The translations under genes and the position numbers were made by a program. The notes below the pieces were generated by a model. That model was not told the origin of the DNA. It saw nothing but the letters and a program-made list of their open reading frames with translations, and ran no database searches. From positions 1-55,174 of the forward strand of contig SAXG01000143.1 in NCBI GenBank assembly GCA_012932865.1: a stretch of DNA of 55,174 nt, written 5' to 3'. This document shows positions 44,067-55,174 of the stretch, piece by piece (the stretch's first letter is position 1; each line of letters starts with the position of its first letter). This DNA comes from Amylostereum areolatum. Its lineage: Eukaryota; Basidiomycota; Agaricomycetes; Russulales; Stereaceae.

Positions 44067-46578
44067 CTAGGGTACAATGCTCGGTTTGCTTTCCAGCACT
44101 GCCCCGGCCTTGTGCCAGATGCGACGCGCGTATTCATCACTGTTTATCATAGCCGCCTTCGTGGCGAGTGCAGCAAACCCGTCCACGTCCGCGCCACCCA
44201 AATTGGCCCCGGCAGACACAAGAGTTTCCACGATGGCTTCGTGTCGTTGTCTAGCAGCCTATTGAAGTGAAGCCGAGGCTTACGGACCCATCGTCAACTG
44301 GAAGAAATCGAATGGCTCACGTAATATAGCGCGGTGTGTCCCAACGTATCCCGGAGATGCACCAAAGCACCGGCCTCGAGCAATGCGTTCACGCAGCGAG
44401 CGCTCCCATTGATCGCGGCCACTTGCAGCGGCGAACGTCCCGACGCCGGATTGACCCAGTTGACGATTCCCCCCGCGATGGTCCTGTACTGTTGCGCCTC
44501 AAGAGTCTCTCCTCCCTTCTCACTGTCGAGACAAAACAAGAGACCGTCCACGTCATCTGCAGCAGCAGCGAGATGGATCAGGAAGCAGAAGAGCGCGCCT
44601 TCGGTCGAGGCCGCCTCGGATGCAGTCAGCGACCACGGCGCCCCCGCGTCTTCGTTGATGGGCCCTCCTGGCTCGTTCTCTGCAATAATCCTGATTGGCG
44701 GTGGTGGGATCTGTGGCGTTTTGGCAGAGGGAGGCATAGACAGACGAACAACGTGCGAGAGCACGCCGCCGATGTTATCCAGATTTTCGGAGAGAGTAGA
44801 CGCGCGAGGAACGCTGGGCATACGTGTGAGCTCGCCACGCAGAGGAGTGCCGACCAGTTTGCGGACTTCGGCCACAGAGAGCTCAGGCTTGGATAGGAGG
44901 TAACTGAGCTTGGTGAGCGCACACTACGGGACAACATGAGTCGGTCAACAATGACATGAGACCGAAGAAAATCTACCTCGGGGGTCATATCTCCGCCTGG
45001 AACGACTCCACACTGGAGGAGGGTACGGCCGGTTTCGTAGGCATCGGAAACGGAGCCTTTGGCACATTGGCTAATCGCGACGATGACTACTCCGCGGTCG
45101 CAGGCCTCCCGGAGGGCGTCCATCAGGTCCTTTCGCTGGGGAGCATTGCCCGCACCGAACGTTTCGACGACCACGCCTTTGACCGGTGGATGGAGAAAGG
45201 CGCGGACGGTCGCTGCTGTGATGCCCGGGAACAGGCGAAGCGTCGCTGATGACGGAAGTGTCATATCTGCGTTTCAACGGATATGTGCGAACGCGCTTTA
45301 CCTACGTGTTGACTCATTTCTGGAAACGATGATGGGTCAGGACGGGGTGTACATACTAAATTGCCAAGATGGACCTTTGTGGACCCGAAAACGTCTGAGA
45401 CTTGTCTGCCTAATCACGTCGTTCCAGTTCACCACAATATCAATGCCAACTGAGAAGGAGGGATCAAAATGCATTGCTATAGCATAGGACAACCAGGCGT
45501 ACCGTTAACGAGGGGTGCAAAATTCGGGCTTCCAAATGCGTTCAGATCTTGCGATGAAACCTTAGACACACGATTGCCACGGAACAATTTGTGGTTGAAA
45601 AATAGACAGCATTCTATTTCTCGAGGTGAGCGTATTCGCGGAAATAAGCAAAGAGCGAACCGACCTGGGATTATGTAGTGGCCTGCGATAGACAAGGCGC
45701 CTAGCAAATTGTCCACTGCATCGTTACGCAATTTGGAAAGGGGTATCTGAGCTCCCGTCACGATCTGACAACACAGTTGGATGGATAGCATGTTTGAACG
45801 TGCCCAAGTTGCCCACCACTGTCTTTCCAAGGTCTTCCAGGAGGAAACTGAGCGCGCTTGATGTATAGGCCATGGTATCCGTGCCATGCAAGATCACGAA
45901 CGCGTCGAAGAGCTGGTAGTTAAGCTCGACCTCAGTTGCAATACGGATCCAGTCTGTGCGACGTGAACACGACTCGATCAGTAGTTGCCACCGAGTGTCA
46001 AGGCTATTGGGCCGATATCACCTTCTATTTCGATGTTGCTGCTGTCCAACAACGGCTTCCACTGGGGGTATTGCGTATGACCATGCTGTCCAACCCTAGA
46101 GAGCACAACTTACCTCAAGGACCGCATAGCGAATACGTTTGCTTTTCCCGCTTGGTCCAACGCTCATGGGTGTGATAAGGGACGGTAGATGGGCTTCGTA
46201 TACGTCTCCGGCTACCTGGCTTGAGACAATGCGTTCCTTTGAGGAAGGACGCTTGCCAGTCGGAGAAAGGGCAGGCAATGCACCGATGGGACGCGACGAT
46301 CGTACGGGGAGAGTGGGATGGCGTTCTGACAAGCCGGCACCAGAAGGGGAAGAACGACCACTGCCGTTGCTGCTCCAGTTACGAAATGACTCGACTGAAC
46401 CTGCATTGGAGAACGGGGAATCCTGGAGGGGATCATGGTAGCGCGATTGGCTACGTAAAACCTCGAATAGAAAGTCGGGTTCGGTCGTATAGCCCTGTGG
46501 TCCGTGCAGCATGCCGATGGTACCCCCGGTGTACACGATCAGGACACGCGATTCGTCCGAGGCTTGAGAGACTTCCAT
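44067..46578 (-). CDS. L-asparaginase (type I-like) with C-terminal ankyrin repeats
   Basis: The start is ATG at 46578-46576. The catalytic N-terminal motif RVLIVYTGGTIGMLHGPQGY lies about ten residues in. A Ser/Pro-rich insert follows. The second active-site block is FVILHGTDTMAYTSSALSF, followed by VVLTGAQIPLSKLRNDAVDN. The central domain includes FPGITAATVRAFLHPPVKGV and VVIVAISQCAKGSVSDAYET. The C-terminus contains ankyrin units: SGRSPLQVAAINGSARCVNA, ALLEAGALVHLRDTLGHTAL, and RHEAIVETLVSAGANLGGAD. The stop is TAG 44069-44067. The same architecture occurs in human ASPG (60-kDa lysophospholipase/asparaginase). The reaction is Asn to Asp plus ammonia in the cytosol. The ankyrins probably mediate allostery or partners. 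Confidence 0.91.
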
Positions 46579-47022
46579 GGTGGGAGTGGGAGTGGGGAGA
46601 GGTGCATGAAAAGATGAAAAATCAGCGGATGTGGTAAGTAGAAGGGGTCACAAGAACACGAAAAGGCGGGATCGGCATTCACAACCGTGACGGACTTCGG
46701 ACCACCCTCGGACTCGATCGATGTCGAATGAACCCCGTTGGCTTCGTATTGAAAGAGGACATTTTTTCTAGATGGGGAATGGTCGACTTCGTTCCCCGTG
46801 GGCACCCTCGGTAGTTTCAAAACGCTGTACGAAGAGGGGGACACGAGCCCATACGAGCTGGAATAACATCAGTTTCATTGCGTGACGCAAGTTTGATTAG
46901 AAGATTAGATCAAGCTGCCACGTACAGATTCGTAGAGATCCCATAGATAAAACGAGCGAAGTCATCATCTCGAGCCCCTCAACACTGACTCGACCGAACT
47001 CCCTTTCCTCTCTACTACCACC
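46579..47022. promoter_or_regulatory. Divergent promoter region, asparaginase and tryptophan synthase
   Basis: 444 bp between divergent starts. A minus-strand frame from about 46,850 to 46,600 reads like conserved protein (SRKNVLFQYEANGVHSTSI) but could not be joined to the asparaginase exon with consensus splice sites. It may be an unresolved 5' exon or an upstream frame. Confidence 0.4.
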
Positions 47023-49740
47023 ATGAACGCAATCAAACAGGTTTTTGAAAAGAAGAAGGAAGAGGTGTTTATTGACCTCCTTTGGCTTGCTTCTCTCGTT
47101 AAACGTTTCTAGGGCTCCCCGGCTCTCGTTACCTTCATCACCGCCGGATTCCCCACACCCAAGGACACCGTTCCCATCTTGCTTTCGATGCAGGAGGGAG
47201 GCGCGGATATCATAGAGCTTGGTGTGCCCTTCTCCGATCCGATGGCAGACGGCCCTGCTATTCAGGAGACCAATAACGTACGTTGCACTCCGTCTGGCCT
47301 ACTTCGCTATGCTCACTTGTTCAATCTAGATTGCTCTACAACATAACGTCGAGTATGCGACATGCTTGGGCATGGTACGTGAGGCTAGGAGTAAGGGCCT
47401 CACCGCTCCAGTCATTCTTATGGGTGCGTGCGTAGATTACTTTTCCGTAGACATACGGCTGACCCCGACCCTCGTGTGCCCAGGTTATTATAACCCTTTG
47501 CTCGCGTACGGCGAGGAAAAGGCCATCCAGGATGCATTTGAGGCTGGGGCAAATGGCTTCATTGTTGTCGATCTTCCCCCAGAGGAGGCCGTTGTGTTCC
47601 GCGAGAAATGTACTAAGGCCAGGTGAGCGGACTCGGACTCGGATTCATCGGAGAAGGCCTAATAGCCTGCTCTCAACGGCTTTTAGCATGTCATACATCC
47701 CCCTCATCGCGCCCTCCACCACGCTTCACCGTGTCAAGTTCCTTTCTTCGATCGCGGACACCTTCATCTATGTCGTATCAAAGGTGTGCCCGTTTGTGGC
47801 CGTCTAGGTCGAAATCTTTCTGAACCCCTACCACAGATGGGCACTACTGGCTCTTCAGACAGCGTCGCCATGAACAGCGCTCTTCCCGACATCGTTTCTA
47901 GGATAAAAGAACACACATCTGCCCCTCTCGCCGTCGGATTCGGTGTCTCAACCCGCCAACACTTCGAAGTGGTCGCCGATTCCGGCGCTGACGGCGTGGT
48001 CGTCGGTAGCCGATTGGCCGCGGTTGTTAAACTCGCCTCTCCCGACGATATTCCCACCCGGGTTGAGGCATACTGCCGCGAACTCAGTCTCAAAGGTCAG
48101 CCACAACAAAAGCGACCGGCGGTCCAAAGGTCAACGTCATCTGCACCCCATGCCGAACAGGAGGCAGTCGTCACATCTAACACGGTTCTGCCTACACGTT
48201 TCGGAGAGTTCGGGGGGGCAATACGTCGCGGAGGCACTCTTCGACTGTCTGGCAGAGCTCGAGGAGGCGCATAAGCAAGCAATGGCGGATCCCGAGTTCT
48301 GGAAGGAGTGGGAGGGTCTCTTCACCTACATGAACAGGCCGTCCAACCTCTACTTTGCCGAGCACCTGACGAAACACGCGGGCGGTGCAAACATCTGGAT
48401 GAAACGAGAGGACCTGTACGTACGTTCTCTTCGTGATATGGCCAGCCCGCTAACGAAGAGCGGGAGGCAGGAACCACACCGGATCCCACAAAATCAATAA
48501 TGCGATCGGCCAGGTATGTTACCAATTCAATATGTCTCGTATGTCGCTGACGGGGGGCTTAGATCCTGCTCGCCCGCAGATTGGGGAAGAAGCGTATCAT
48601 CGCGGAGACGGGCGCGGGCCAACACGGTGTCGCCACGGCCACCGTCTGCGCCAAATTTGGCTTGGAGTGCGTCGTGTACATGGGCGCAGAGGACGTCCGA
48701 CGACAGGCGTTGAACGTCTTCCGTATTGAGATGCTCGGCGGCAAGGTATGCTTGCACTCTTCCTGACTCCAACATACCACCGACATTATGACGCTTCCGT
48801 AGGTCATCCCCGTGCGCTCGGGCTCACAGACGCTCAAAGACGCTGTGAACGAGGCGATGCGCGACTGGGTGACCAACCTGTCGACGACGCACTACCTCGT
48901 CGGCTCCGCGATCGGTCCGCACCCCTTCCCGACGATGGTGCGCGACTTCCAGCGCGTCATCGGGAAGGAAATCAAGGCGCAGTTCCAGGAGGCGCGCGGG
49001 AAGCTGCCCGACGTCGTCGTCGCCTGCGTCGGCGGCGGCAGCAACGCAATCGGCACGTTCTACGATTTCATCCCGGACAAGAGCGTGCGGCTGGTTGGCG
49101 TCGAGGCCGGCGGAGAGGGTATGCAAATATCCCATCCAACCCACTTTCCGTTCCGAATTCTGACCATCTTCCTCCGGCTTGGACAGGTCTCGACGGTGAT
49201 CGCCACAGCGCAACTCTTTCCAAAGGAAAGCCGGGGGTGCTGCACGGCGTGCGGACGTATGTCTTGCAGTCCAAGGACGGTCAGATCATCGAGACGCACT
49301 CCGTTAGCGCCGGACTCGATTACCCGGGCGTTGGCCCCGAGCACGCGTGGCTGAAGGATTCCGGGCGGGCGGAGTACGTCGTCGCTACGGACGAGGAGGC
49401 CTTGCGCGGATTCAGGATGTGCACACAGCTCGAGGGCATCATTCCCGGTGCGTTCCCCCTTTTTGCGTATGAAGTTGGATCGGGCACTGATGGGTCCGAG
49501 CAGCGCTCGAGTCGTCGCATGCGGTTTGGGAGGCGGTGCGTCTGGCCAAGACGCTACCGAAAGATAAGGACGTCGTCCTGGTACGTCTTCGTTCCTGCTA
49601 CCCCCACGCGCGCAAGGCATCCTAAAGCAGCCTTGACACCATAGTGCCTTTCTGGACGCGGGGACAAGGACGTCGAACAGATATCGCAGCTCTTGCCCGG
49701 CAAGTGGGCAGACATCCTCGACTGGCATGTGTCGGCCTGA
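47023..49740 (+). CDS. TRP5: Bifunctional tryptophan synthase (alpha-beta fusion), frame broken at a G7 run
   Basis: The start is ATG at 47023 ([14 protein letters not shown]). The alpha domain reads [20 protein letters not shown], then [18 protein letters not shown] with catalytic Glu and Asp, YYNPLLAYG, and [20 protein letters not shown] linker leads to [10 protein letters not shown] and the beta domain: [20 protein letters not shown], then [13 protein letters not shown] with the PLP lysine, [38 protein letters not shown] and a terminal [12 protein letters not shown]. It ends DWHVSA at TGA 49738-49740. About ten introns. Between FGG and QYV the genomic run of seven G (48212-48218) puts the beta domain one base out of frame, with no room for an intron. 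This is an error or an inactivating indel. The enzyme makes Trp from indole-glycerol phosphate and Ser. Confidence 0.93.
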
Positions 49741-50423
49741 GCGTGTGCCAGAGAAAAGGGGGTCTACGTCATGTAAGTAACTATATATCTTGGGCGTTGT
49801 AGAGTAGGTGTATGTCACGTTGTAGCCGTACCGAAAATTGTATTGTAGGTGCAGTTTATAATGCATGCAGAGTCCGCCTCAGCCAGCATGAGTAGCTTGC
49901 ATCGCACAGTTGAATAATTGTGCGAGTAATAACTGCAGGAAACTTCCAGGACCATAAGCAGGACTCCCTTATGTACAGTGGTGGATGAGATGTCCTCCAT
50001 ATGGCTCTGAAAGCTCCCGCAGACAGTGAAAACTTTTATGTCAAGGAGTACGAGCACCTCATCGATGTACATCGTACTCGCTAAGAAATCATAGCAGTAG
50101 GAAGGAGGTAGCGCCGACAAATGAAGCAGACAAAGAAGAAGAAATGGTGAGAACGAGAAGAGGGGGAAAGGCAGACAAGAAATATGTGGCTCCGTGATTA
50201 GTACCATAACGATTGTACAATATGGACGGGCAGGGCAGCGAGAGGCGGGTGCGGATGACTGGTAGATGAGACGCACGAGAGGGTGGAACAGGCAAAAGAG
50301 CGGGCGGGGTATCGCGGTCCGAGCGAGTATGGCTACATGCTTCTCGAGCGTAGTGAAGTAAGGTTTAAATATGGATGGTGCAAGGGGTGTGAGAGGAGAG
50401 AGTAGACCTCCATGCTCGCCGAC
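49741..50423. other. Convergent 3' intergenic region
   Basis: 683 bp between the tryptophan synthase stop and the Ca2+/H+ exchanger stop. Open frames on the minus strand are hydrophobic by composition but show no family signature or splicing. Confidence 0.5.
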
Positions 50424-52491
50424 CTATGACACCCAGACTGCACATTGTGGTCACGTAAGTTTTCGAGGTAGACGCACAGGAGAAGGGGTGGACTCACAGG
50501 CAAGCGCGATGACAAGGTAGAGGGTAATCAGCATGATTCCCTCCATGTAATTGGACTTGCCGTCCTGGATGAGCAAGTTCACGAGGAGGACGGATACGAA
50601 GAAGGACACCGTCTAGATAAACGAACGCCGTCAGTCTTTTCTTTTATTCCACGAAACTATCAAAAAGCGCACCTCGAAGTTGTCGAAGAACAGCGTGAGC
50701 TCGTGCCCAGTACTTTATTATCGCGTCAATATAGGGGTTAAATCGGAAGAAGACCGACACTTACGTCCAGCCAACGATGACGAGCAGTGGTACCACGAAG
50801 GTAGCGATTTGCTATGTCCCCCATGTCAATGTTTCGTACAAAGCAAGCCACGAGATGACGTACAATCGAGCTACCGACGCAGATTCCGATGGTCAACTCC
50901 ATCTTGTCCTTCATCGCCATCCACACCGATGTGACATGTTCTGCAGCGTTCGCCTGGACCAAGGAGATTTAGGTGAATACGGGATTTCAAGGTTGGGAGA
51001 CGGAAGACGATGACGTACGACAAGAGGAAGGAGGATGAGACCTATAAACGGTTTGGGGATGTTATACCGATCGGCCGTCTCTTCGATAGATGCGACGACT
51101 GCAAGCGATAGTTAGCAAGCGGGATATGGAATACATGGATAAGACACGTACGGAAGTCAGCGACGAAAGAGGTGATTACGGTCACCGCGAGAAGGCTGTG
51201 AAGGTGTGATAAGGCGTAGAAGCGTTTGCAGTAGAAACCGGCTCACGCAGTGGCAGCTGCGACGACGCTCATCCTCGCAGGTTCTTCCTCTTCCTCGATT
51301 TCTATGATGCGTCCTGTCTCAGGGTCCTGCTTGGTCTTGATCTTAGGCTGGAAGAGATCGTAGTGTGTCTTCAACTAAACGCGCAAATCGACCGCGTTAG
51401 GATATTCGCCGACGCATTAGGATAAAGAGCACGAACTTGGAAGACGAGATAAGCAATGTAGACGCCGAGCAGAAGCAAAGCAGTGCCCCGAGAGATGATC
51501 AGGAGGCCACTCTGCGACTCGGGATCCATGTCTGCGATGAGATCTGCGCCAGACGCGTCTGAGCTGGTGATGCCCACTTGGCCGGGAGTGACGGGGGTAG
51601 GCGACGTGATGAAGGGCGGGATGGCACCGAGATTAGAACGCGCTGAATGGTAAGCGGCCGGGATGACGAGAGCTGCATGGGAACGGGTCAGCACAGGCTT
51701 TCGAAGAAGATTATTTGGGCGTACTGATGCAGGCGAGGGTCATGAGCTAGGATGCGGTCAGATAGGAATATACGCTTCAGAAGGAAGAGACGCACAGATG
51801 CATTGGTTTGCGCTGCGGTGACTTGGAACTCGCTTTCATTGAGTACGCAGCCACCTGGTCGACGCGTCATGAGGATTTCTGCTAAACATAGGGGAGGGAC
51901 GAGGAACACACCTGCAAGGAAGGAACACCCAAGGACGAGAAGGATGTTCGAGAGAATGGAGCCGAGCATCTGGGACGCATACATTCAGCCACTCGGCCAG
52001 GTGAACAAAATGCACGGGAGGGCGTACCGAAGTCTGCACGATACGAATCTGTCCTTGCAACAAGGCGGTGATTCCGACGATGATTTCTACGGCATTGCCA
52101 AAGGTGGCGTTCAGGAGACCGGCCAAGGTTTGGCCAAGCGACAAGGACATTTGTTCTGTTGCATCGCCCAAAAGCTAAGGAGCGGAGTGAGACCACGGGC
52201 CAAGACCGAAGGAAACAAACGCACCTTGGCAAGGGGAACGATGGCGACGAAGGAGAACGAGAAACGGAGCGCGGCGTCCCAGTTCAACATGTGGGCGGTC
52301 ACAGAGAGCGGGACGAGGACGAGCAGGACGTTAAGCCACGAGCTAAAGAAATATTTGTAGGATTCTAGCCATCCGGGTTCGCCCTCTGCTTTGAGGAAGG
52401 CTAAGACGCGTTGTGCGAAGGGACGGGGAGGTATCTGAGTGCGCGAGTCGCCGTTCCGGACGAGCGGTGTGCGTTCTGTTGGATCTGACAT
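50424..52491 (-). CDS. VCX1: Vacuolar Ca2+/H+ exchanger (CAX/Vcx1 family)
   Basis: The start is ATG at 52491-52489 ([20 protein letters not shown]). Eleven or so membrane segments are split over many exons. The first cation-selectivity repeat is [20 protein letters not shown], and the second is [20 protein letters not shown] with [20 protein letters not shown]. Both carry the Gly-Asn-Ala-x-Glu motifs of CAX antiporters. A hydrophilic acidic loop ([19 protein letters not shown]) separates the halves. The last exon gives the FWVS ending at TAG 50426-50424. The protein exchanges cytosolic Ca2+ for vacuolar protons and helps end Ca2+ signals. Confidence 0.94.
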
Positions 52492-54088
52492 GAGAGTAGA
52501 GGAAAAGAGAGGAGTGGGCGCAGTCCAAGCAGGGCAGGGGCTTATATGTATGACGATGTTCAACACAAAGCTTCAATTCATTTTGCCAAGCGACTCCGAG
52601 CGGAGCACAGCTTTTGCCTCCGGAGTGTCCCCGACGCGTTTCTTGCCGCCTCTCACTATGATCCTGCCCCTTCCGCCCGTGCCGCACCGCATACTCAAAT
52701 CCAAGCTTGCCAAGATTCTTCAGACCGCACACATTCCATATCGCACTGGACAGTGTTGTGCACGGAATCCGTTCCTCGGCCATCGGCATCCTACGTACCA
52801 CGACTTCCGCGGCTTGACCCCAACCCTTGTCATCGTCGGCAGTGTGAGACCATCTCCCAACTCCGAATACGGCGTTTGGCACCTTTGCCACCAAAAACAA
52901 CGGATTGGTAGCCTTCCGAACCGGGCTGTTCTCATGCCCATGTCTTTCGCGCGGTCAATAATCCCACTCACGGTCAAGCTGTGGCGTAGGATCCCCAGGG
53001 GCTTTCTTAATCCAGAGGTCTGGGCACTTTTGGGCGTGCATCCTGGTGGCACTTTGGACTTCTCTGGGCCATCGATGACATACGCGGCCATTTGAACCTA
53101 TCTGAACTTCGCTTTCAACCAACATCGACATCATCATGGCCAGCCTCACACACTGACAACCCTCCCGACTCGGCTGCAGGCGCCAAAATACTAACCCACG
53201 AAAGGCCACTCGATTCACCGCAAGATAGCAGTGTGGATACTCATACGCCACTAGGATCAATCATTGGGTGGCGCAACTAAAGGTGGCGAGCGAATGCAAA
53301 GCAACTTCCCGACAATATGTTACCAGCTTCCTCCCACTCATCCGCGGTCGATCGCTTGGCACAGGCCTGAGTCTACGGACCGAGCATGCTGCGATCCCGT
53401 CTTATGCGCCGAGATGGATGATCAAGGAGCGGCTCTACTTACTTCATTACATCCACGCATTACTCGCTGTATTTTGTTATCGGCCTGCTGAGAGCGCTCA
53501 CACGCGTCCATGCAGTTTCGCATCGTGGGTTTTCACTCTCCCCCGCGCACAATTTCCCGTTGTTCACGGTTCTCTTGCATTGTTCTCCTATGAGATGCTG
53601 ACTTGGTTAACTTCGAATAGACCTGCTATCATGTTCATATCCTGTCCGTGTACTCACGTCTCTCTTGCTGGCTTTTGCACGTTGCCTCTGCACCCCATAC
53701 CTCTAGCAGTGCAAATCAACGGCGTATCCTGCTGTAGCGCCTTAATCATCCCATGGCGCCCCAGCATCCTGTTTTCTCCAATAATTGGCCTCGTTGTGCA
53801 TCACCGCGCAACTCCGACAGCAGCGTCGTCACAACGGGCTTCAAGTTTTGCAGGAGCAAATGACGCGTTTAGAATGCCCCACCCTATGAAACTTCCTCGA
53901 TACCGAAACCGATCGATGAACTGCTGCTGACTAGCTTCAGATGCGAACGGTCTGTGGTATTGATGCTATATGCCATCGCTTTCTCGCCGGTTCACAATGG
54001 TCACAGCATAGCGCAAACTATGGCACCAACGCATTATACAAAGCAACGCAGCAACACACACAGAGCACAGTCAGTCCAAAAGACGTCT
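52492..54088. other. 1.6-kb stretch without a recognisable gene
   Basis: The exchanger promoter is at the left edge and the GMC gene 3' end at the right. Several long frames exist (about 52,550-53,095 on both strands, and 53,268-53,930 plus) but none shows a domain, a hydrophobicity pattern or consistent splice sites. It could hold a decayed gene, a lineage-specific gene or regulatory sequence. No inverted repeats like those of the two MITEs were seen. Confidence 0.5.
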
Positions 54089-55174
54089 CTAACCGCGGGT
54101 CCGGGCAGCCTTCATCATGTCGGCGCACTTTTCGGCAACGACGACGGCAGGCGCCATCGTGTGCGTCGCGATCATCTCGGGGAAGACAGACGTATCGCAA
54201 ACGCGAAGACCGCGTATACCGTGGACCTTCAGCTCCGCATCGACCACCCCAGGGCGCGCGTCGTCCGACCCCGGGCCCATGCGGCACGTGGAGGCGTAGT
54301 GGTACGACGTGCGCAGATGGGTTCGGACGAACTTGTCTATGTCGGCGTCGTTCTCCGTCTCGGGGACCTGCATGTTCTGGAGAGGGTAGCCGCGCCTGCG
54401 GATCTCCTCGCCGAGCCGGAGCGCCAGCCGCACGCCCTTGCGCATCACCTCGTAGTCGTGCGGGTGGGTCATGAAGCCCAGGTCGACGTCGGGACGCGCG
54501 CGGGGGTTGCTGGACGCGACGAGCACGGAGCCGGACGATTGGGGCCGGACGAGCGCGACGAGGAGGGAAAAGACGCCTTTGCCTGCGACCGCGACGTCGG
54601 AACAGCTGTGCGCGATGGGCATGATCTCGATGTCGGGGAGATTGGCGGGCACGGCGGAGTCGAGGTCGCGCGCGTCCGTCGCGCGGCGATCTCCGAGGCG
54701 TTCGTTGAGCAGACGCTGGGACGGAATATCGAGGTCTGCATGAACGGCGCGGCGAAACAGACCGGCGCCGGTGACGAGGTATTTGGAGGAGCTCCTGGAT
54801 GGCTTTGAGAGGGCTGGACTCCAGCCCGTGGAGGGAGTCGTCGAGGGGGGGTTGGTACATGAACCGGGACTCCGATGTGGTCTTGCTTCCCCGTGAATGA
54901 GAAACGGGTGAGGATGCGAGACAAAGCGGAGCTCACGAACCAGGTTACATCCGACGCCTGGGAGATCGAGAACGACCGGTATTCGTTTCGCCTGCAGGTG
55001 CTCTCTTGGACCGACGCCGCTGGGTGCATAGAAGTAAAAAGAGTGTTTGAGGGATGAAGAAAACAACCAGAGCGTACCTAAGCTGCAGAACCTGTGGAGG
55101 ACCAAGCGCTCCGGCACAGAGCACGATCTCCCCGCCGAGCCCTAGCGAGTAGCGTTGGCCAGCCTCTTGAAGTC
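54089..55174 (-). CDS. GMC oxidoreductase (aryl-alcohol-oxidase-like), C-terminal part, multiple frame breaks
   Basis: The gene runs off the right edge, so the FAD-binding N-terminus is missing. Seen in order are LGLGGEIVLCAGALGPPQVL, an intron at AG/GTACGC, SGVGPREHLQAKRIPVVLDL, a second intron, and HIGVPV. Then comes the substrate-domain sequence spread over three frames. From RLLNERLGD to the end the frame is clean: LPDIEIMPIAHSCSDVAVAG, ARPDVDLGFMTHPHDYEVMR, SYHYASTCRMGPGSDDARPG with the catalytic His, GLRVCDTSVFPEMIATHTMA with the second His, and the stop at 54091-54089. Four single-base shifts between about 54,710 and 54,865 suggest a pseudogene or poor local sequence. Family members oxidise aryl alcohols or related compounds and make H2O2, usually outside the cell. 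Confidence 0.85.

Noticed and set aside
44067..49740. Asparaginase, tryptophan synthase and neighbours as an amino-acid metabolic cluster
   Set aside because: Different pathways, ordinary housekeeping genes, no pathway regulator or transporter alongside.
53268..53930. 220-codon plus-strand frame
   Set aside because: Begins with a non-ATG codon, has no domain, no consistent codon bias and no splice context; kept only as part of the unexplained region.

Overview
The window is nuclear DNA of a filamentous basidiomycete, most likely an Agaricomycete. Genes are dense and on both strands. Almost every gene is cut by many 45-75 nt GT-AG introns with CTGAC/CTAAC-like branch sites near the acceptor. 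Several families are typical of these fungi: a DUF6593-like protein, a cerato-platanin, an arrestin-like protein of a basidiomycete type, an aryl-alcohol-oxidase-like GMC enzyme and a SAP/TKL kinase. No bacterial, viral, CRISPR or secondary-metabolite-cluster features were found. Gene models were made by eye, by joining frames across splice sites and checking conserved motifs.

Layout. 0-5 kb: the 5' end of an unknown gene, a small thiamine-binding-like (ECM15/UPF0045) gene with a 5-nt microexon, and a large SAP-kinase gene. 5-17 kb: DUF6593-like gene, CTF18 (alternative clamp loader), a Dal5-type MFS transporter, CLP1 (mRNA 3'-end processing) and a GNAT acetyltransferase. 17-23 kb: a mariner-like MITE, an EF-hand type II NADH dehydrogenase, and head-to-head with it ATP2 (ATP synthase beta). 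24-28 kb: a secreted cerato-platanin with a Ser/Thr stalk, a membrane-anchored histidine acid phosphatase, tRNA-Ser(AGA) and a hAT-type MITE with a perfect 8-bp target duplication. 28-36 kb: MIS12, a DUF1776 gene, a cyclic phosphodiesterase, an arrestin-like gene and a frame-disrupted gene of unknown family. 36-47 kb: BRX1, a triple-KH RNA-binding protein, an ADGF/CECR1-type adenosine deaminase, CSM1/PCS1 and an ankyrin-asparaginase. 47-55 kb: bifunctional tryptophan synthase, a vacuolar Ca2+/H+ exchanger, 1.6 kb without a recognisable gene, and the 3' part of a GMC oxidoreductase.

Most genes are unrelated housekeeping functions. Loose themes are chromosome segregation and cohesion (CTF18, MIS12, CSM1/PCS1), mitochondrial energy metabolism (NADH dehydrogenase and ATP2, sharing an intergenic region) and RNA metabolism (CLP1, BRX1, KH protein, tRNA).

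The most notable observation is the kinase. It lacks the VAIK lysine (Ala there) but has Lys at the third glycine of the glycine loop, the arrangement that defines WNK kinases, here in a TKL-like fungal kinase. Also notable are the two non-autonomous DNA transposons, several extremely short exons, a four-copy PNGLLG motif in Ctf18, and reading-frame breaks at about four loci. Some of those breaks lie in homopolymers and may be sequence errors.
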